A stretch of 6,111 nt of DNA. Origin: an uncultured Oscillospiraceae bacterium. Its GTDB lineage: Bacteria > Bacillota > Clostridia > Oscillospirales > Acutalibacteraceae. The stretch is from contig CAUDRD010000107.1 in assembly GCA_958451705.1 (NCBI GenBank), positions 1 through 6,111 on the forward strand. The letters run 5' to 3'. Position numbers and translations under genes: made by a program. Below the pieces are notes generated by a model, which did not search any database, was not told where the DNA came from, and saw nothing but the letters and a program-made list of their open reading frames with translations. Positions 1 to 5,905 of the stretch are shown here, in pieces (position 1 is the stretch's first letter; every line of letters starts with the position of its first letter).

Positions 1-8
1 TGAAAGTG

Positions 9-1271
9 ATGAAATCTAAGCTTTTTAAGATTTTTGTGTCAATTTCTCTTGTAGTTGCTTTGCTTTCTGCAAGTAATATATTTTTTATTGCCGGTGCGGA
101 AAGTGTTACAGACCTTGAGGAAGAGGCCGACAGACTTAATCAGATAATTAAGGATAACGAAGAGCTTCTCAGTTCAATAAAAGGGGATATAAATAAGCAG
201 TCGGAATATGTAAACGCCATAAATGAGCAGCTTGATGCAATGAACGAAAAGGTTTCTTTGCTCAATGCAAGAGTGGATGAAATCAACTCAAGCATTTCTG
301 CTCTTAATTCTCAAATAGAAGACGTAAACAATCAGATTGCTCAAACACAGGATAAAATTGATGCCGCAAATAAAAGAATAGATGAAATATATGATCAGCT
401 CAGCGAGCGTTTGAGGGCTATGTATATGTCGGGAGATGTTTCCTCTCTTTCGATACTGTTAGGCGCTTCTGATTTTTCGACTTTCCTTGTCAGAAGCGAA
501 CTGCTCAAAAGAATTGCCAAACATGACGATGAACTCGTCAATGAGATGATTGAAGAGCTGGAGCAGCTTGAAAAAGAGAAGAAAGAGCTTTCTTCAAAGC
601 AGGAAGAACTGAATCAGAAAAAGCAGGAGCTTACCTCTCAGCAGACGGAGCTTCTTTCGGCTCAGTCAGAACTTAATTCTGAACAGTCTGCTATTGAAGA
701 GAAATATTCTCAGGCAAACAGCTATCTTTCCACACTCGACAAGAACAGTGCAGCATATCAGCAGGCAATAAGAGATGCCGAAGCTAAAAAAGCGATTGTT
801 GAAGATAAGATTTTGCAGCTTTCCCAAAGCGGTTCAACTGCCGGTGACGGAAGTGAATCTTCAGTTGGCAGCAGCCTTTACTGTCCCGTTCAGGAATCAA
901 GCCGTTATATCTCAGCTAAATTCGGAGCTTATCCTTGGGGTGGTTCCCACCGCGGTCTTGATATAACCTGCTCCGGAGCAATGGGCAAACCTATTTACGC
1001 TGCGGAAAGCGGAGTAGTTACAATTGCAAGCTATCAGGGTGATTTGGGCAACTATGTCCTTATCGACCACGGCGGCGGAGTAAAAACAGGTTATGGACAT
1101 AACTCCTCACTGTTAGTATCAGTCGGTCAGAAAGTTGAAAGAGGGCAGCTGATTGCTTATATGGGAAGCACCGGATATTCTTTTGGTCCCCATTGCCACT
1201 TCGTTTTAATTAAAAACGGTCAATACGTAAATCCGGAACCCTATCTTCCCTCAATGCCGTATTATCCGTAA
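9..1271 (+). CDS. Secreted coiled-coil M23 peptidoglycan endopeptidase (PcsB/CwlO-like N-terminus, LytM catalytic domain)
   Basis: This is a predicted exported zinc peptidase that cuts peptide cross-links of peptidoglycan during growth or division. Numbered from ATG 9 (420 aa), residues 1-30 form a signal peptide with a basic start and a long hydrophobic core. Residues about 35-272 are a Glu/Gln/Lys-rich coiled coil, broken near 138-175 by the RAMYMSGDVSSLSILLGAS stretch typical of PcsB/CwlO-type proteins. A Ser/Gly linker (273-289) leads to the M23 domain. The LytM landmarks are complete: HRGLD (H314, D318), YGH (H364) and HCH (H395, H397), giving three zinc ligands (H314, D318, H397) and two catalytic histidines. 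It is therefore predicted active, unlike E. coli EnvC, whose LytM domain is degenerate. GTG at 6 is an alternative start, and the frame is open to the window edge, so the ribosome site cannot be judged. Family members with this coiled coil are typically activated by FtsEX. The S41 gene follows after 42 bp, probably in the same operon. Confidence 0.92.
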   Translation: MKSKLFKIFVSISLVVALLSASNIFFIAGAESVTDLEEEADRLNQIIKDNEELLSSIKGDINKQSEYVNAINEQLDAMNEKVSLLNARVDEINSSISALNSQIEDVNNQIAQTQDKIDAANKRIDEIYDQLSERLRAMYMSGDVSSLSILLGASDFSTFLVRSELLKRIAKHDDELVNEMIEELEQLEKEKKELSSKQEELNQKKQELTSQQTELLSAQSELNSEQSAIEEKYSQANSYLSTLDKNSAAYQQAIRDAEAKKAIVEDKILQLSQSGSTAGDGSESSVGSSLYCPVQESSRYISAKFGAYPWGGSHRGLDITCSGAMGKPIYAAESGVVTIASYQGDLGNYVLIDHGGGVKTGYGHNSSLLVSVGQKVERGQLIAYMGSTGYSFGPHCHFVLIKNGQYVNPEPYLPSMPYYP

Positions 1272-1313
1272 TTTAAAGTAAAAAATCAGCAAAACTGTAG
1301 ATAGGAGAGCGCT

Positions 1314-2552
1314 ATGAATAAAAAAGTTTCGATCGGCGCATTACTCGCCATCGTTTTCATTTCAATAGCAGCTACTATAGCTGTTACAATGTCTGTTTCA
1401 ATAGCAATTTACAATAAGCTTATAGTGGATCTTCCCGGAAGAGCACAGATGTATTCCGGCCTGAGCGAACTGGACGAGCTTGTAAGAAAAGAGTATTTCG
1501 GTACAATCGACAGCGATGCTTTAAGCAGCAGAACTTCTGCCGGATATGTCAGCGGCTTGGGCGATCCCAACAGCTTTTATATGACGGCTGAAGAATATGT
1601 CTCCTATTACAGCAAGCTTCAGGGAAAAACTTACGGCATAGGCGCAAGAGTATGCCTTGATCCCGAAACAGGTTACATTTATGTTGCCAAAGTTTTCGAC
1701 AATTCCCCGGCATACACAAGCGGCCTTCGTGAAGGCGACAGGATAACAGCCGTTGAAGGTGTTGCTGCTACTTCCGCTAACTATGATACTTTGGTGGAAC
1801 AGCTTACCGGTAAAAAGTTAAGCTCTGTAAAGCTTACATATTTACGTGACGGCAATACCACAGAGGTCAGCATAGTAAAGGGAAACAGCGGTCAGTCGGT
1901 TTTCTTTGAAGATATGGGCGAAGTTGCCTATATAAGAATAACTGAATTTTATAGCAATACTCCGGCTCAGCTTTCATCTGCTTTAGCAAATGTTACAGGT
2001 TCTTCTGCTTACAAAAGTATAATAATCGATGTCAGAGGCAACTATGAAGGCAATCTCGAATATGCCGTAAAGGCCCTCGATCTTATAGTACCTACTGCGG
2101 CTGAGGGACAGGGATCTGTTGCTAAAATTCTTGATAAAAACGGAAAAGAAATTGCGACATATACTTCCGATGCTCAGACAATAACAATGCCAATGCTTGT
2201 ACTCACCGATGGCGATACAGCAGGCCCCGCAGAGCTTTTTGCCTGTGACCTGAGAGACTTCGGAAAGGCACAGCTTCTTGGTGAAACCACAAAGGGAGTA
2301 GGAACTGCAACCAACCTTTTCCAGCTTAAAGATGGAAGTGCAGTACTTCTTACAATAGGTGAGATTATCCCTTACAAGAGCGAATCCTATAATGGTAAAG
2401 GTATTACACCGGATTATCAGGTGGAGCTTGCAGCAGACAAGAAGGCAAAATTTGAAATGCTTACCTCTCAGGAAGATACTCAGCTTCAAGAAGCCATTAA
2501 GATTTTAAGCTCCAGCAGTACAACAACATCTGCCGAAACGCCGGCACCGTAA
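1314..2552 (+). CDS. Membrane-anchored S41 (C-terminal processing peptidase) family protein with PDZ domain, predicted catalytically dead
   Basis: The family normally consists of periplasmic or extracytoplasmic Ser-Lys proteases that trim or degrade envelope proteins. This 412-aa member has an N-terminal TM anchor (about 7-33), the pre-PDZ GLGDPNSFY motif (81-89), a PDZ domain (about 105-188, with GIGA and SPAYTSGLREGDRI), and the S41 core (about 200-370) ending in GKGITPD. The active site is missing. Where the family has TASASE with the nucleophile, this protein reads TAGPAE (Gly304). Where GKG supplies the general base 25 residues later, it reads GVG (Val329), and the Gln four residues further on is Thr333. 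The NxGG motif is also altered to NYEG (243-246). Supporting residues E307, D315 and T326, equivalent to conserved Tsp positions, remain. The tail is Ser/Thr-rich. The start is set by AGGAG at 1303-1307. Cotranscription with the M23 gene is likely; a terminator follows at 2571. Family assignment is firm. Loss of protease activity is inferred from my alignment by eye. Confidence 0.9.
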   Translation: MNKKVSIGALLAIVFISIAATIAVTMSVSIAIYNKLIVDLPGRAQMYSGLSELDELVRKEYFGTIDSDALSSRTSAGYVSGLGDPNSFYMTAEEYVSYYSKLQGKTYGIGARVCLDPETGYIYVAKVFDNSPAYTSGLREGDRITAVEGVAATSANYDTLVEQLTGKKLSSVKLTYLRDGNTTEVSIVKGNSGQSVFFEDMGEVAYIRITEFYSNTPAQLSSALANVTGSSAYKSIIIDVRGNYEGNLEYAVKALDLIVPTAAEGQGSVAKILDKNGKEIATYTSDAQTITMPMLVLTDGDTAGPAELFACDLRDFGKAQLLGETTKGVGTATNLFQLKDGSAVLLTIGEIIPYKSESYNGKGITPDYQVELAADKKAKFEMLTSQEDTQLQEAIKILSSSSTTTSAETPAP

Positions 2553-2570
2553 TTTTAAAATAATACTATT

Positions 2571-2601
2571 AACAGCGCAGATAATCTCTGCGCTGTTTTT
2601 T
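2571..2601 (+). terminator. Strong intrinsic terminator after the M23-S41 pair
   Basis: A perfect 10-bp stem pairs AACAGCGCAG (2571-2580) with CTGCGCTGTT (2588-2597) around a 7-nt loop. It runs directly into a tract of six T (2596-2601). It lies 18 bp after the S41 stop codon and should end that transcript. It separates the envelope pair from the unknown gene downstream. Confidence 0.93.
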
Positions 2602-2640
2602 GTCTTATTTATCATTAAAACGCATACCTTTTAATGAAAC

Positions 2641-2647
2641 GGGGTGG
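2641..2647 (+). promoter_or_regulatory. Ribosome binding site that sets the start of the 2652 gene
   Basis: GGGGTGG lies 4 nt before ATG 2652. Its GGTG matches the CACC of the 16S 3' end. The in-frame ATG 18 bases earlier (2634) has only A/T- and C-rich sequence before it, so 2652 is preferred. The same GGTGG form precedes greA and the zinc-ribbon gene at 5906. Confidence 0.65.
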
Positions 2648-2651
2648 AAAT

Positions 2652-3404
2652 ATGTTTGCAGTAGTAAAATTTGCTCAAAAACCGCACGGCTTTTTCGGAA
2701 AAGCGGTTGCAAGGTTTTCGAAAAAGACGGTCGAAGCCGAAAAAGTATCAGTAGCTCCGGGAGTTTTTTTCTTTCTGCTGCGGTGCAGTTTCCCTTCGGA
2801 ATATGCCCAGTGGGATAAAATAGAGGAATGTGCAGGCGGAATGAAGTCAAGGCTTATTTTCCCGGATAACGTAAAGATTCCAAAAGAATTTTTAAGTGAA
2901 AGCTTTGAAAAGCTTAGAAAAAAAGCCTTTGTTTCAACGGCTTTGGAAATATTGAAAGCTCAAAAATGCGAATCGGTCACTGTTGACGACAGGGATGGAT
3001 TTTATATAAACGACATAGAAAAATTTGTGCCGTTGGCTCCTCTGATTCGGGTTATAACTCATAACCGGGAACGCTATAATCAGATAAGCGAAAAAATAAT
3101 GGACGACTGCGGTGCAGCGCTTTTAATTTGCGATGAAAATGCAGATTTAGGCAGAACCTGGCTTGTCACTTACAGCGGCGGAGCGTGGCATGGAGAGAGC
3201 ATAAACGCCATAACAGCTGCCGACGTTTGCTTTGGAGCAAAAAAACTAATCCGTCTTACTGATTTGGATTTTGATAATGAATATTTAGAGCTTGTGCCCG
3301 ATGGCATAGACTGTGAAAAATTTCTTTCGGCCCTTTATGAATGTTCCCATGCTGCCTTTTTGGAAAACACCCTTTTTAGCTATGATAGAGCCTACGGGAC
3401 TTGA
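2652..3404 (+). CDS. Uncharacterised protein, 250 aa
   Basis: I do not recognise this protein and assign no function. The reading frame is clean, has a good ribosome site (2641-2647) and uses codons like its neighbours, so I take it as a real gene. It has no signal peptide and no convincing membrane helix; the short FFFLL run at 39-43 is too brief. It looks like a soluble cytoplasmic alpha/beta protein. Residues 131-160 (LIRVITH, then an amphipathic helix, then GAALLICDE) look like a strand-helix-strand unit. Cysteines occur at 45, 60, 106, 153, 160, 193, 221 and 231 but form no CxxC pair. The WLVTYSGGAWH stretch (170-180) and the C-terminal LVPDGIDCEKFLSALYE segment may be conserved in relatives. 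A terminator precedes the gene, and its stop codon overlaps the greA promoter, so it is probably transcribed separately from both sides. The alternative ATG at 2634 would add six residues. Confidence 0.72.
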   Translation: MFAVVKFAQKPHGFFGKAVARFSKKTVEAEKVSVAPGVFFFLLRCSFPSEYAQWDKIEECAGGMKSRLIFPDNVKIPKEFLSESFEKLRKKAFVSTALEILKAQKCESVTVDDRDGFYINDIEKFVPLAPLIRVITHNRERYNQISEKIMDDCGAALLICDENADLGRTWLVTYSGGAWHGESINAITAADVCFGAKKLIRLTDLDFDNEYLELVPDGIDCEKFLSALYECSHAAFLENTLFSYDRAYGT

Positions 3405-3430
3405 CAGAATACCGCTCTTTCTATTATAAT
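3401..3430 (+). promoter_or_regulatory. Consensus sigma-A promoter for greA (and probably lysS)
   Basis: TTGACA (3401-3406) and TATAAT (3425-3430) both match the housekeeping consensus exactly, with an 18-bp spacer. The TGA inside the -35 box is the stop codon of the preceding gene (3402-3404). Transcription should begin near 3437, giving a leader of about 127 nt before greA. An 18-bp spacer is one base over the optimum, but two perfect hexamers suggest strong expression. Confidence 0.88.
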
Positions 3431-3436
3431 AATTCG

Positions 3437-3563
3437 GTATCCGTATGGATGTTTCAGTGATTCTGAAACCTGATTTAACGGTAAAAACGGATTGTTCCCG
3501 CCGCACGGTTCAGTCCTCAAGTTTTATAATAAATTAATGTGCGGAGAAAAGGTGGCTAATAAA
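3437..3563 (+). promoter_or_regulatory. Structured 5' leader of greA
   Basis: The predicted untranslated leader holds a perfect 7-bp hairpin (GTTTCAG 3451-3457 with CTGAAAC 3463-3469, 5-nt loop) that has no U tract after it. A possible 6-bp long-range pairing joins CCGCAC (3501-3506) with GTGCGG (3539-3544), whose 3' arm ends just before the ribosome site. A 30-codon frame (3445-3537) also lies in it but has no ribosome site. I see no known riboswitch or T-box signature. The pairings are visible in the sequence; any regulatory role is inferred. Confidence 0.4.
3547..3555 (+). promoter_or_regulatory. Ribosome binding site that sets the greA start
   Basis: AAAAGGTGG contains AGGTG, the exact complement of CACCU in the 16S 3' end, 8-9 nt before ATG 3564. 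An in-frame ATG at 3492 would add 24 residues that GreA proteins lack and has no ribosome site, so it is rejected. Confidence 0.8.
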
Positions 3564-4037
3564 ATGGCAAAAGAAATTATTTTGACCTATGCAGGCAAAA
3601 AAGAGCTTGAAGAGGAGCTGGAGCAATTAAAAACCGTCGGCCGAAAAGACGTTGCCGATAAAATCAAGGTTGCCCTTTCCTTCGGCGACCTTTCAGAAAA
3701 CAGTGAATATGATGAAGCCAAAAGTGAACAGGGTAAGTTGGAAGCCCGCATCAGCGAAATTGAGGATATGCTCTCAAGAGTAAAGGTTCTTGATGAGGAT
3801 CAGCTCAGCAGCGATATTATTCACGTTGGTTCAAAAGTAAAAATAAAAGACCTTGAAGACGGAGAAATTCTCGATTATCAGATAGTTGGTTTTTCACAGT
3901 CAGACCCCGGTAACGGACGTATATCGGATGAATCTCCCGTGGGCAAAGCGCTTATAGGACATAAGGTTGGCGAAACTGTTGAAGCGGAAACGCCCTCCGG
4001 CATTTTGTCGTTCGATATTCTTGAGATATCCAAATGA
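3564..4037 (+). CDS. greA: Transcription elongation factor GreA
   Basis: GreA enters the secondary channel of stalled, backtracked RNA polymerase and stimulates cleavage of the extruded RNA 3' end so that elongation can resume. From ATG 3564 the protein is 157 aa, within one residue of E. coli GreA. Residues 1-75 form the antiparallel coiled coil. Its tip carries the signature GDLSENSEYDEAKSEQ (41-56), including the two acidic residues D42 and E45 that position the catalytic magnesium in the polymerase active site. The C-terminal FKBP-like domain (about 82-157) has the family ISDESPVGKALIGHKVGE pattern. All key residues are present. A consensus promoter and a long leader precede the gene. A hairpin-T terminator starts seven bases after the stop, and lysS follows, a common gene order in Clostridia. 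Product assignment is near certain. Confidence 0.98.
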   Translation: MAKEIILTYAGKKELEEELEQLKTVGRKDVADKIKVALSFGDLSENSEYDEAKSEQGKLEARISEIEDMLSRVKVLDEDQLSSDIIHVGSKVKIKDLEDGEILDYQIVGFSQSDPGNGRISDESPVGKALIGHKVGETVEAETPSGILSFDILEISK

Positions 4038-4043
4038 TTAATG

Positions 4044-4076
4044 GGCGGGGGACGCAGGTTCTCCGCCGTGTTTTTT
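4044..4076 (+). terminator. Intrinsic terminator or attenuator between greA and lysS
   Basis: GGCGGGGGA (4044-4052) pairs with TTCTCCGCC (4059-4067) as nine pairs, two of them G-U, around a 6-nt loop. GTG and then six T (4071-4076) follow. The 3-nt offset between stem and T tract and the G-U pairs suggest it may leak. It lies 38 bases before the lysS start, which leaves little room for a separate lysS promoter. Confidence 0.7.
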
Positions 4077-4100
4077 GTAAGGAATAAGAAAATTAAATTT

Positions 4101-4106
4101 GAGGAG
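4101..4106 (+). promoter_or_regulatory. Ribosome binding site that sets the lysS start
   Basis: GAGGAG lies 7 nt before ATG 4114. An in-frame TTG at 4099 would add five residues but would place the start codon on top of this site, so it is rejected. Confidence 0.85.
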
Positions 4107-4113
4107 TAATAAA

Positions 4114-5634
4114 ATGTCAGAAGAACTTAACCGCAGCGCACAGGCGCCGGAAACAGAAGAAGTACAGCAGGACGTAAATGAACTTAGACAGATAAGACTT
4201 GAAAAGCTCCGTGAGCTTCAGGCCGCCGGTAAAGACCCATTTACTATTACAAAAGCCTATCCCACAATAAGTGCAGCAGAAATTGCTGAAAGATTTGTCG
4301 AGCTTGAAAACACGGACGTATGTATCTGCGGCAGAATGATGACTCGCAGAGATATGGGTAAGGCAAATTTCATTGACGTGCGTGACCGTTCAGGCAGAAT
4401 TCAGGTTTATGTTCGTATTAATGATGTAGGCGAGGATGTATTCGCTGAATATAAGAAATGGGACCTTGGCGATATAATCGAGGTTAAGGGATTTGTTTTC
4501 CGTACCCGCAGAGGGGAAATCTCCGTTCATGCAAAGGAACTCAGACTTCTTTCAAAGTCGCTTCTTCCCCTTCCCGAAAAGTTCCACGGACTTAAGGACA
4601 CAGATACCCGTTACCGTCAGCGTTACCTTGACCTTATTGTCAATCCCGAGGTTAAGGATACATTTATAAAGCGCAGCAAGATAATCACTTCCATGCGTTC
4701 TTACCTTGACAATCTCGGATTTATCGAGGTTGAAACTCCCATGTTAAATACAATCCCCGGAGGAGCAACAGCCCGTCCGTTTATTACACATCATAATGCT
4801 CTCGACCTTGATATGTATATGAGAATCGCTCCTGAGCTTTATCTTAAAAGACTTATTGTCGGCGGTATGGAAAAGGTATATGAGATCGGTCGTCAGTTCA
4901 GAAACGAGGGTATGGACGTAAAGCACAATCCTGAGTTTACTACAATTGAGCTTTACGAGGCTTATACCGATTATCACGGAATGATGGATATTACTGAGGC
5001 CCTTATCCGCAACGCAGCACAGCAGGCCTGCGGAACACTTCATATAACATATCAGGGCGAGGAAATCGACCTTGAAGCTCCTTTCCGTCGTCTTACAATG
5101 CTGGATGCTGTTAAGGAATACTCAGGTATTGATTTCGCATCTTTTAAAGGCGATGACGAGAAGGCTAAAGCAGTTGCCAAAGAACTTGGAATCGAAATTA
5201 AGAAAACCGACCGCTGGGGCGATATTCTTTCCGAAGTATTTGAGGAAAAGGTTGAAAACGAGCTTGTACAGCCCACATTCATCATGGATTATCCTGTTGA
5301 GATTTCTCCCCTTACAAAGCGTAAGCCCGACGCTCCGGAGCTTACAGAGCGTTTTGAGCTGTTTATAACACGCCGCGAATTTGCCAATGCATATTCCGAG
5401 CTTAATGACCCCATCGACCAGATGGAGCGTTTCCGTCATCAGCTTGAGCTTCGTGAAGCCGGCGACGATGAGGCAAATATGCTTGACAGCGACTTTGTCG
5501 CAGCTCTCGAATACGGTATGCCTCCCACAGGCGGTATGGGTATGGGCATTGACAGACTTGCAATGCTCCTTACAGACAGTGCATCTATCAGAGATGTTCT
5601 TCTCTTCCCCACAATGAAGCCCCTCGACAAGTAA
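4114..5634 (+). CDS. lysS: Lysyl-tRNA synthetase, class II
   Basis: This cytoplasmic enzyme charges tRNA-Lys with lysine using ATP, normally as a homodimer. The 506-aa length from ATG 4114 is one residue longer than E. coli LysS. After a short acidic N-terminus and helix, the OB-fold anticodon-binding domain spans about 68-146 (ICGRMMTRRDMGKANFIDV). The class II core follows. Motif 1 is near 186-212 and includes the invariant proline of VETPML. Motif 2 is YEIGRQFRNEG (256-266) with R263 and E265, followed by H271. Motif 3 is GMGIDRL (476-482) with R481. Lysine-pocket acidic residues E241 (APELYLK) and E429 (AYSELND) are present. Nothing essential is missing, so it should be active. It is probably read from the greA promoter through the intervening hairpin, or from a promoter inside greA that I cannot pick out. 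No T-box leader is present. The next clear terminator is 140 bases after the stop. Confidence 0.99.
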   Translation: MSEELNRSAQAPETEEVQQDVNELRQIRLEKLRELQAAGKDPFTITKAYPTISAAEIAERFVELENTDVCICGRMMTRRDMGKANFIDVRDRSGRIQVYVRINDVGEDVFAEYKKWDLGDIIEVKGFVFRTRRGEISVHAKELRLLSKSLLPLPEKFHGLKDTDTRYRQRYLDLIVNPEVKDTFIKRSKIITSMRSYLDNLGFIEVETPMLNTIPGGATARPFITHHNALDLDMYMRIAPELYLKRLIVGGMEKVYEIGRQFRNEGMDVKHNPEFTTIELYEAYTDYHGMMDITEALIRNAAQQACGTLHITYQGEEIDLEAPFRRLTMLDAVKEYSGIDFASFKGDDEKAKAVAKELGIEIKKTDRWGDILSEVFEEKVENELVQPTFIMDYPVEISPLTKRKPDAPELTERFELFITRREFANAYSELNDPIDQMERFRHQLELREAGDDEANMLDSDFVAALEYGMPPTGGMGMGIDRLAMLLTDSASIRDVLLFPTMKPLDK

Positions 5635-5697
5635 AATTCGAAAAAAACCAGTGTTTATGCGGGTTTCGGGAGTTTCCAAACCGAATAAATTTACCTC

Positions 5698-5737
5698 TTT
5701 ACACCAAATTTACACCAATCGGTGCTAAAAACGGTGC
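5698..5737 (+). repeat. Tandem 11-bp repeat followed by a 12-bp-spaced repeat
   Basis: TTTACACCAAA (5698-5708) is followed directly by TTTACACCAAT (5709-5719), one mismatch in 11. CGGTGC then occurs at 5720-5725 and again at 5732-5737, twelve bases on. CACC and GGTG across 5713-5724 make a small palindrome with a 4-nt centre. TACACCAAT recurs at 5844-5852. Near-helical spacing fits a protein-binding array, but no function is shown. Confidence 0.6.
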
Positions 5738-5773
5738 AGAGACTAAAAAATCGCATAATTTTGAGTTTCACAC

Positions 5774-5816
5774 AGCTCCTGAGAAGCTACATCTTCTCAG
5801 GAGCTTCTTTCATTTC
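5774..5816 (+). terminator. 13-bp hairpin terminator downstream of lysS
   Basis: AGCTCCTGAGAAG (5774-5786) pairs perfectly with CTTCTCAGGAGCT (5793-5805) around loop CTACAT. A T-rich tail (TCTTTCATTTC) follows on the plus strand. It would end lysS transcription about 140 bases after the stop and insulate the downstream gene. The tail is broken by C and A, so efficiency is uncertain. The minus strand has no T tract, so it is not bidirectional. Confidence 0.75.
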
Positions 5817-5843
5817 TCATAGTTTTCGGACTACATCGCAAAC

Positions 5844-5872
5844 TACACCAATTCTGTTTTTCTCAATATAAT
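5844..5872 (+). promoter_or_regulatory. Candidate promoter of the zinc-ribbon gene
   Basis: TATAAT (5867-5872) is an exact -10 box 33 bases before the start codon. Seventeen bases upstream the -35 position reads TACACC (5844-5849), only 3 of 6 against consensus, and it is part of a third copy of the ACACCAAT repeat. CTCA and TGAG flank the -10 symmetrically (5862-5875). A weak -35 under a repeat copy suggests control by a bound protein; this is inference. Confidence 0.5.
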
Positions 5873-5905
5873 GAGGATAATCACAGAGGAAGGGGTGGTT
5901 ATACT

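Larger units (their letters stand above)
5635..5905. other. Non-coding stretch between lysS and the zinc-ribbon gene
   Basis: These 271 bases hold no reading frame on either strand with a start and ribosome site that I would accept. In order they contain an A run, a G-rich segment with a weak 5-bp stem (GGTTT/AAACC, about 5662-5682), the repeat cluster at 5698-5737, the hairpin at 5774-5805, and the promoter and ribosome site of the downstream gene. This may be the junction between the housekeeping cluster and accessory DNA, but no attachment site, direct-repeat border or integrase is visible. Confidence 0.5.

Noticed and set aside
9..1271. Degenerate EnvC-type activator rather than an enzyme
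   Set aside because: All five expected metal-binding and catalytic residues of the M23 domain are present, so an active peptidase is the better reading.
1983..2489. Long open frame on the minus strand opposite the S41 gene
   Set aside because: It is the shadow of a well-supported gene. Its product has no recognisable domain, and no ribosome site precedes its start.
2600..2628. Weak promoter (TTGTCT, 17 bp, CATACC) for the 2652 gene
   Set aside because: The -35 matches 4 of 6 and the -10 only 3 of 6, and the -35 lies in the terminator's T tract. It is possible but not supportable as a feature.
3525..3530. Second exact TATAAT close to greA
   Set aside because: No TTGACA-like box lies 16-18 bases upstream, and the sequence there is CG-rich. 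The promoter at 3401-3430 is far better.
3445..3537. 30-codon frame in the greA leader, as a possible leader peptide
   Set aside because: It would start only about 8 nt into the predicted transcript with no ribosome site, and it has no run of lysine or other regulatory codons.
4038..4113. T-box riboswitch before lysS
   Set aside because: The gap is only 76 bases, with no room for specifier stem and T-box sequence. Only a simple hairpin and T tract are present.
5122..5679. 185-codon minus-strand frame opposite the end of lysS
   Set aside because: It overlaps the catalytic core of lysS, whose plus-strand frame is certain. The frame follows from lysS codon bias.
5698..5737. CRISPR array or leader
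   Set aside because: Units are 11 bp and directly adjacent, with no spacers, and there are only two near-copies.
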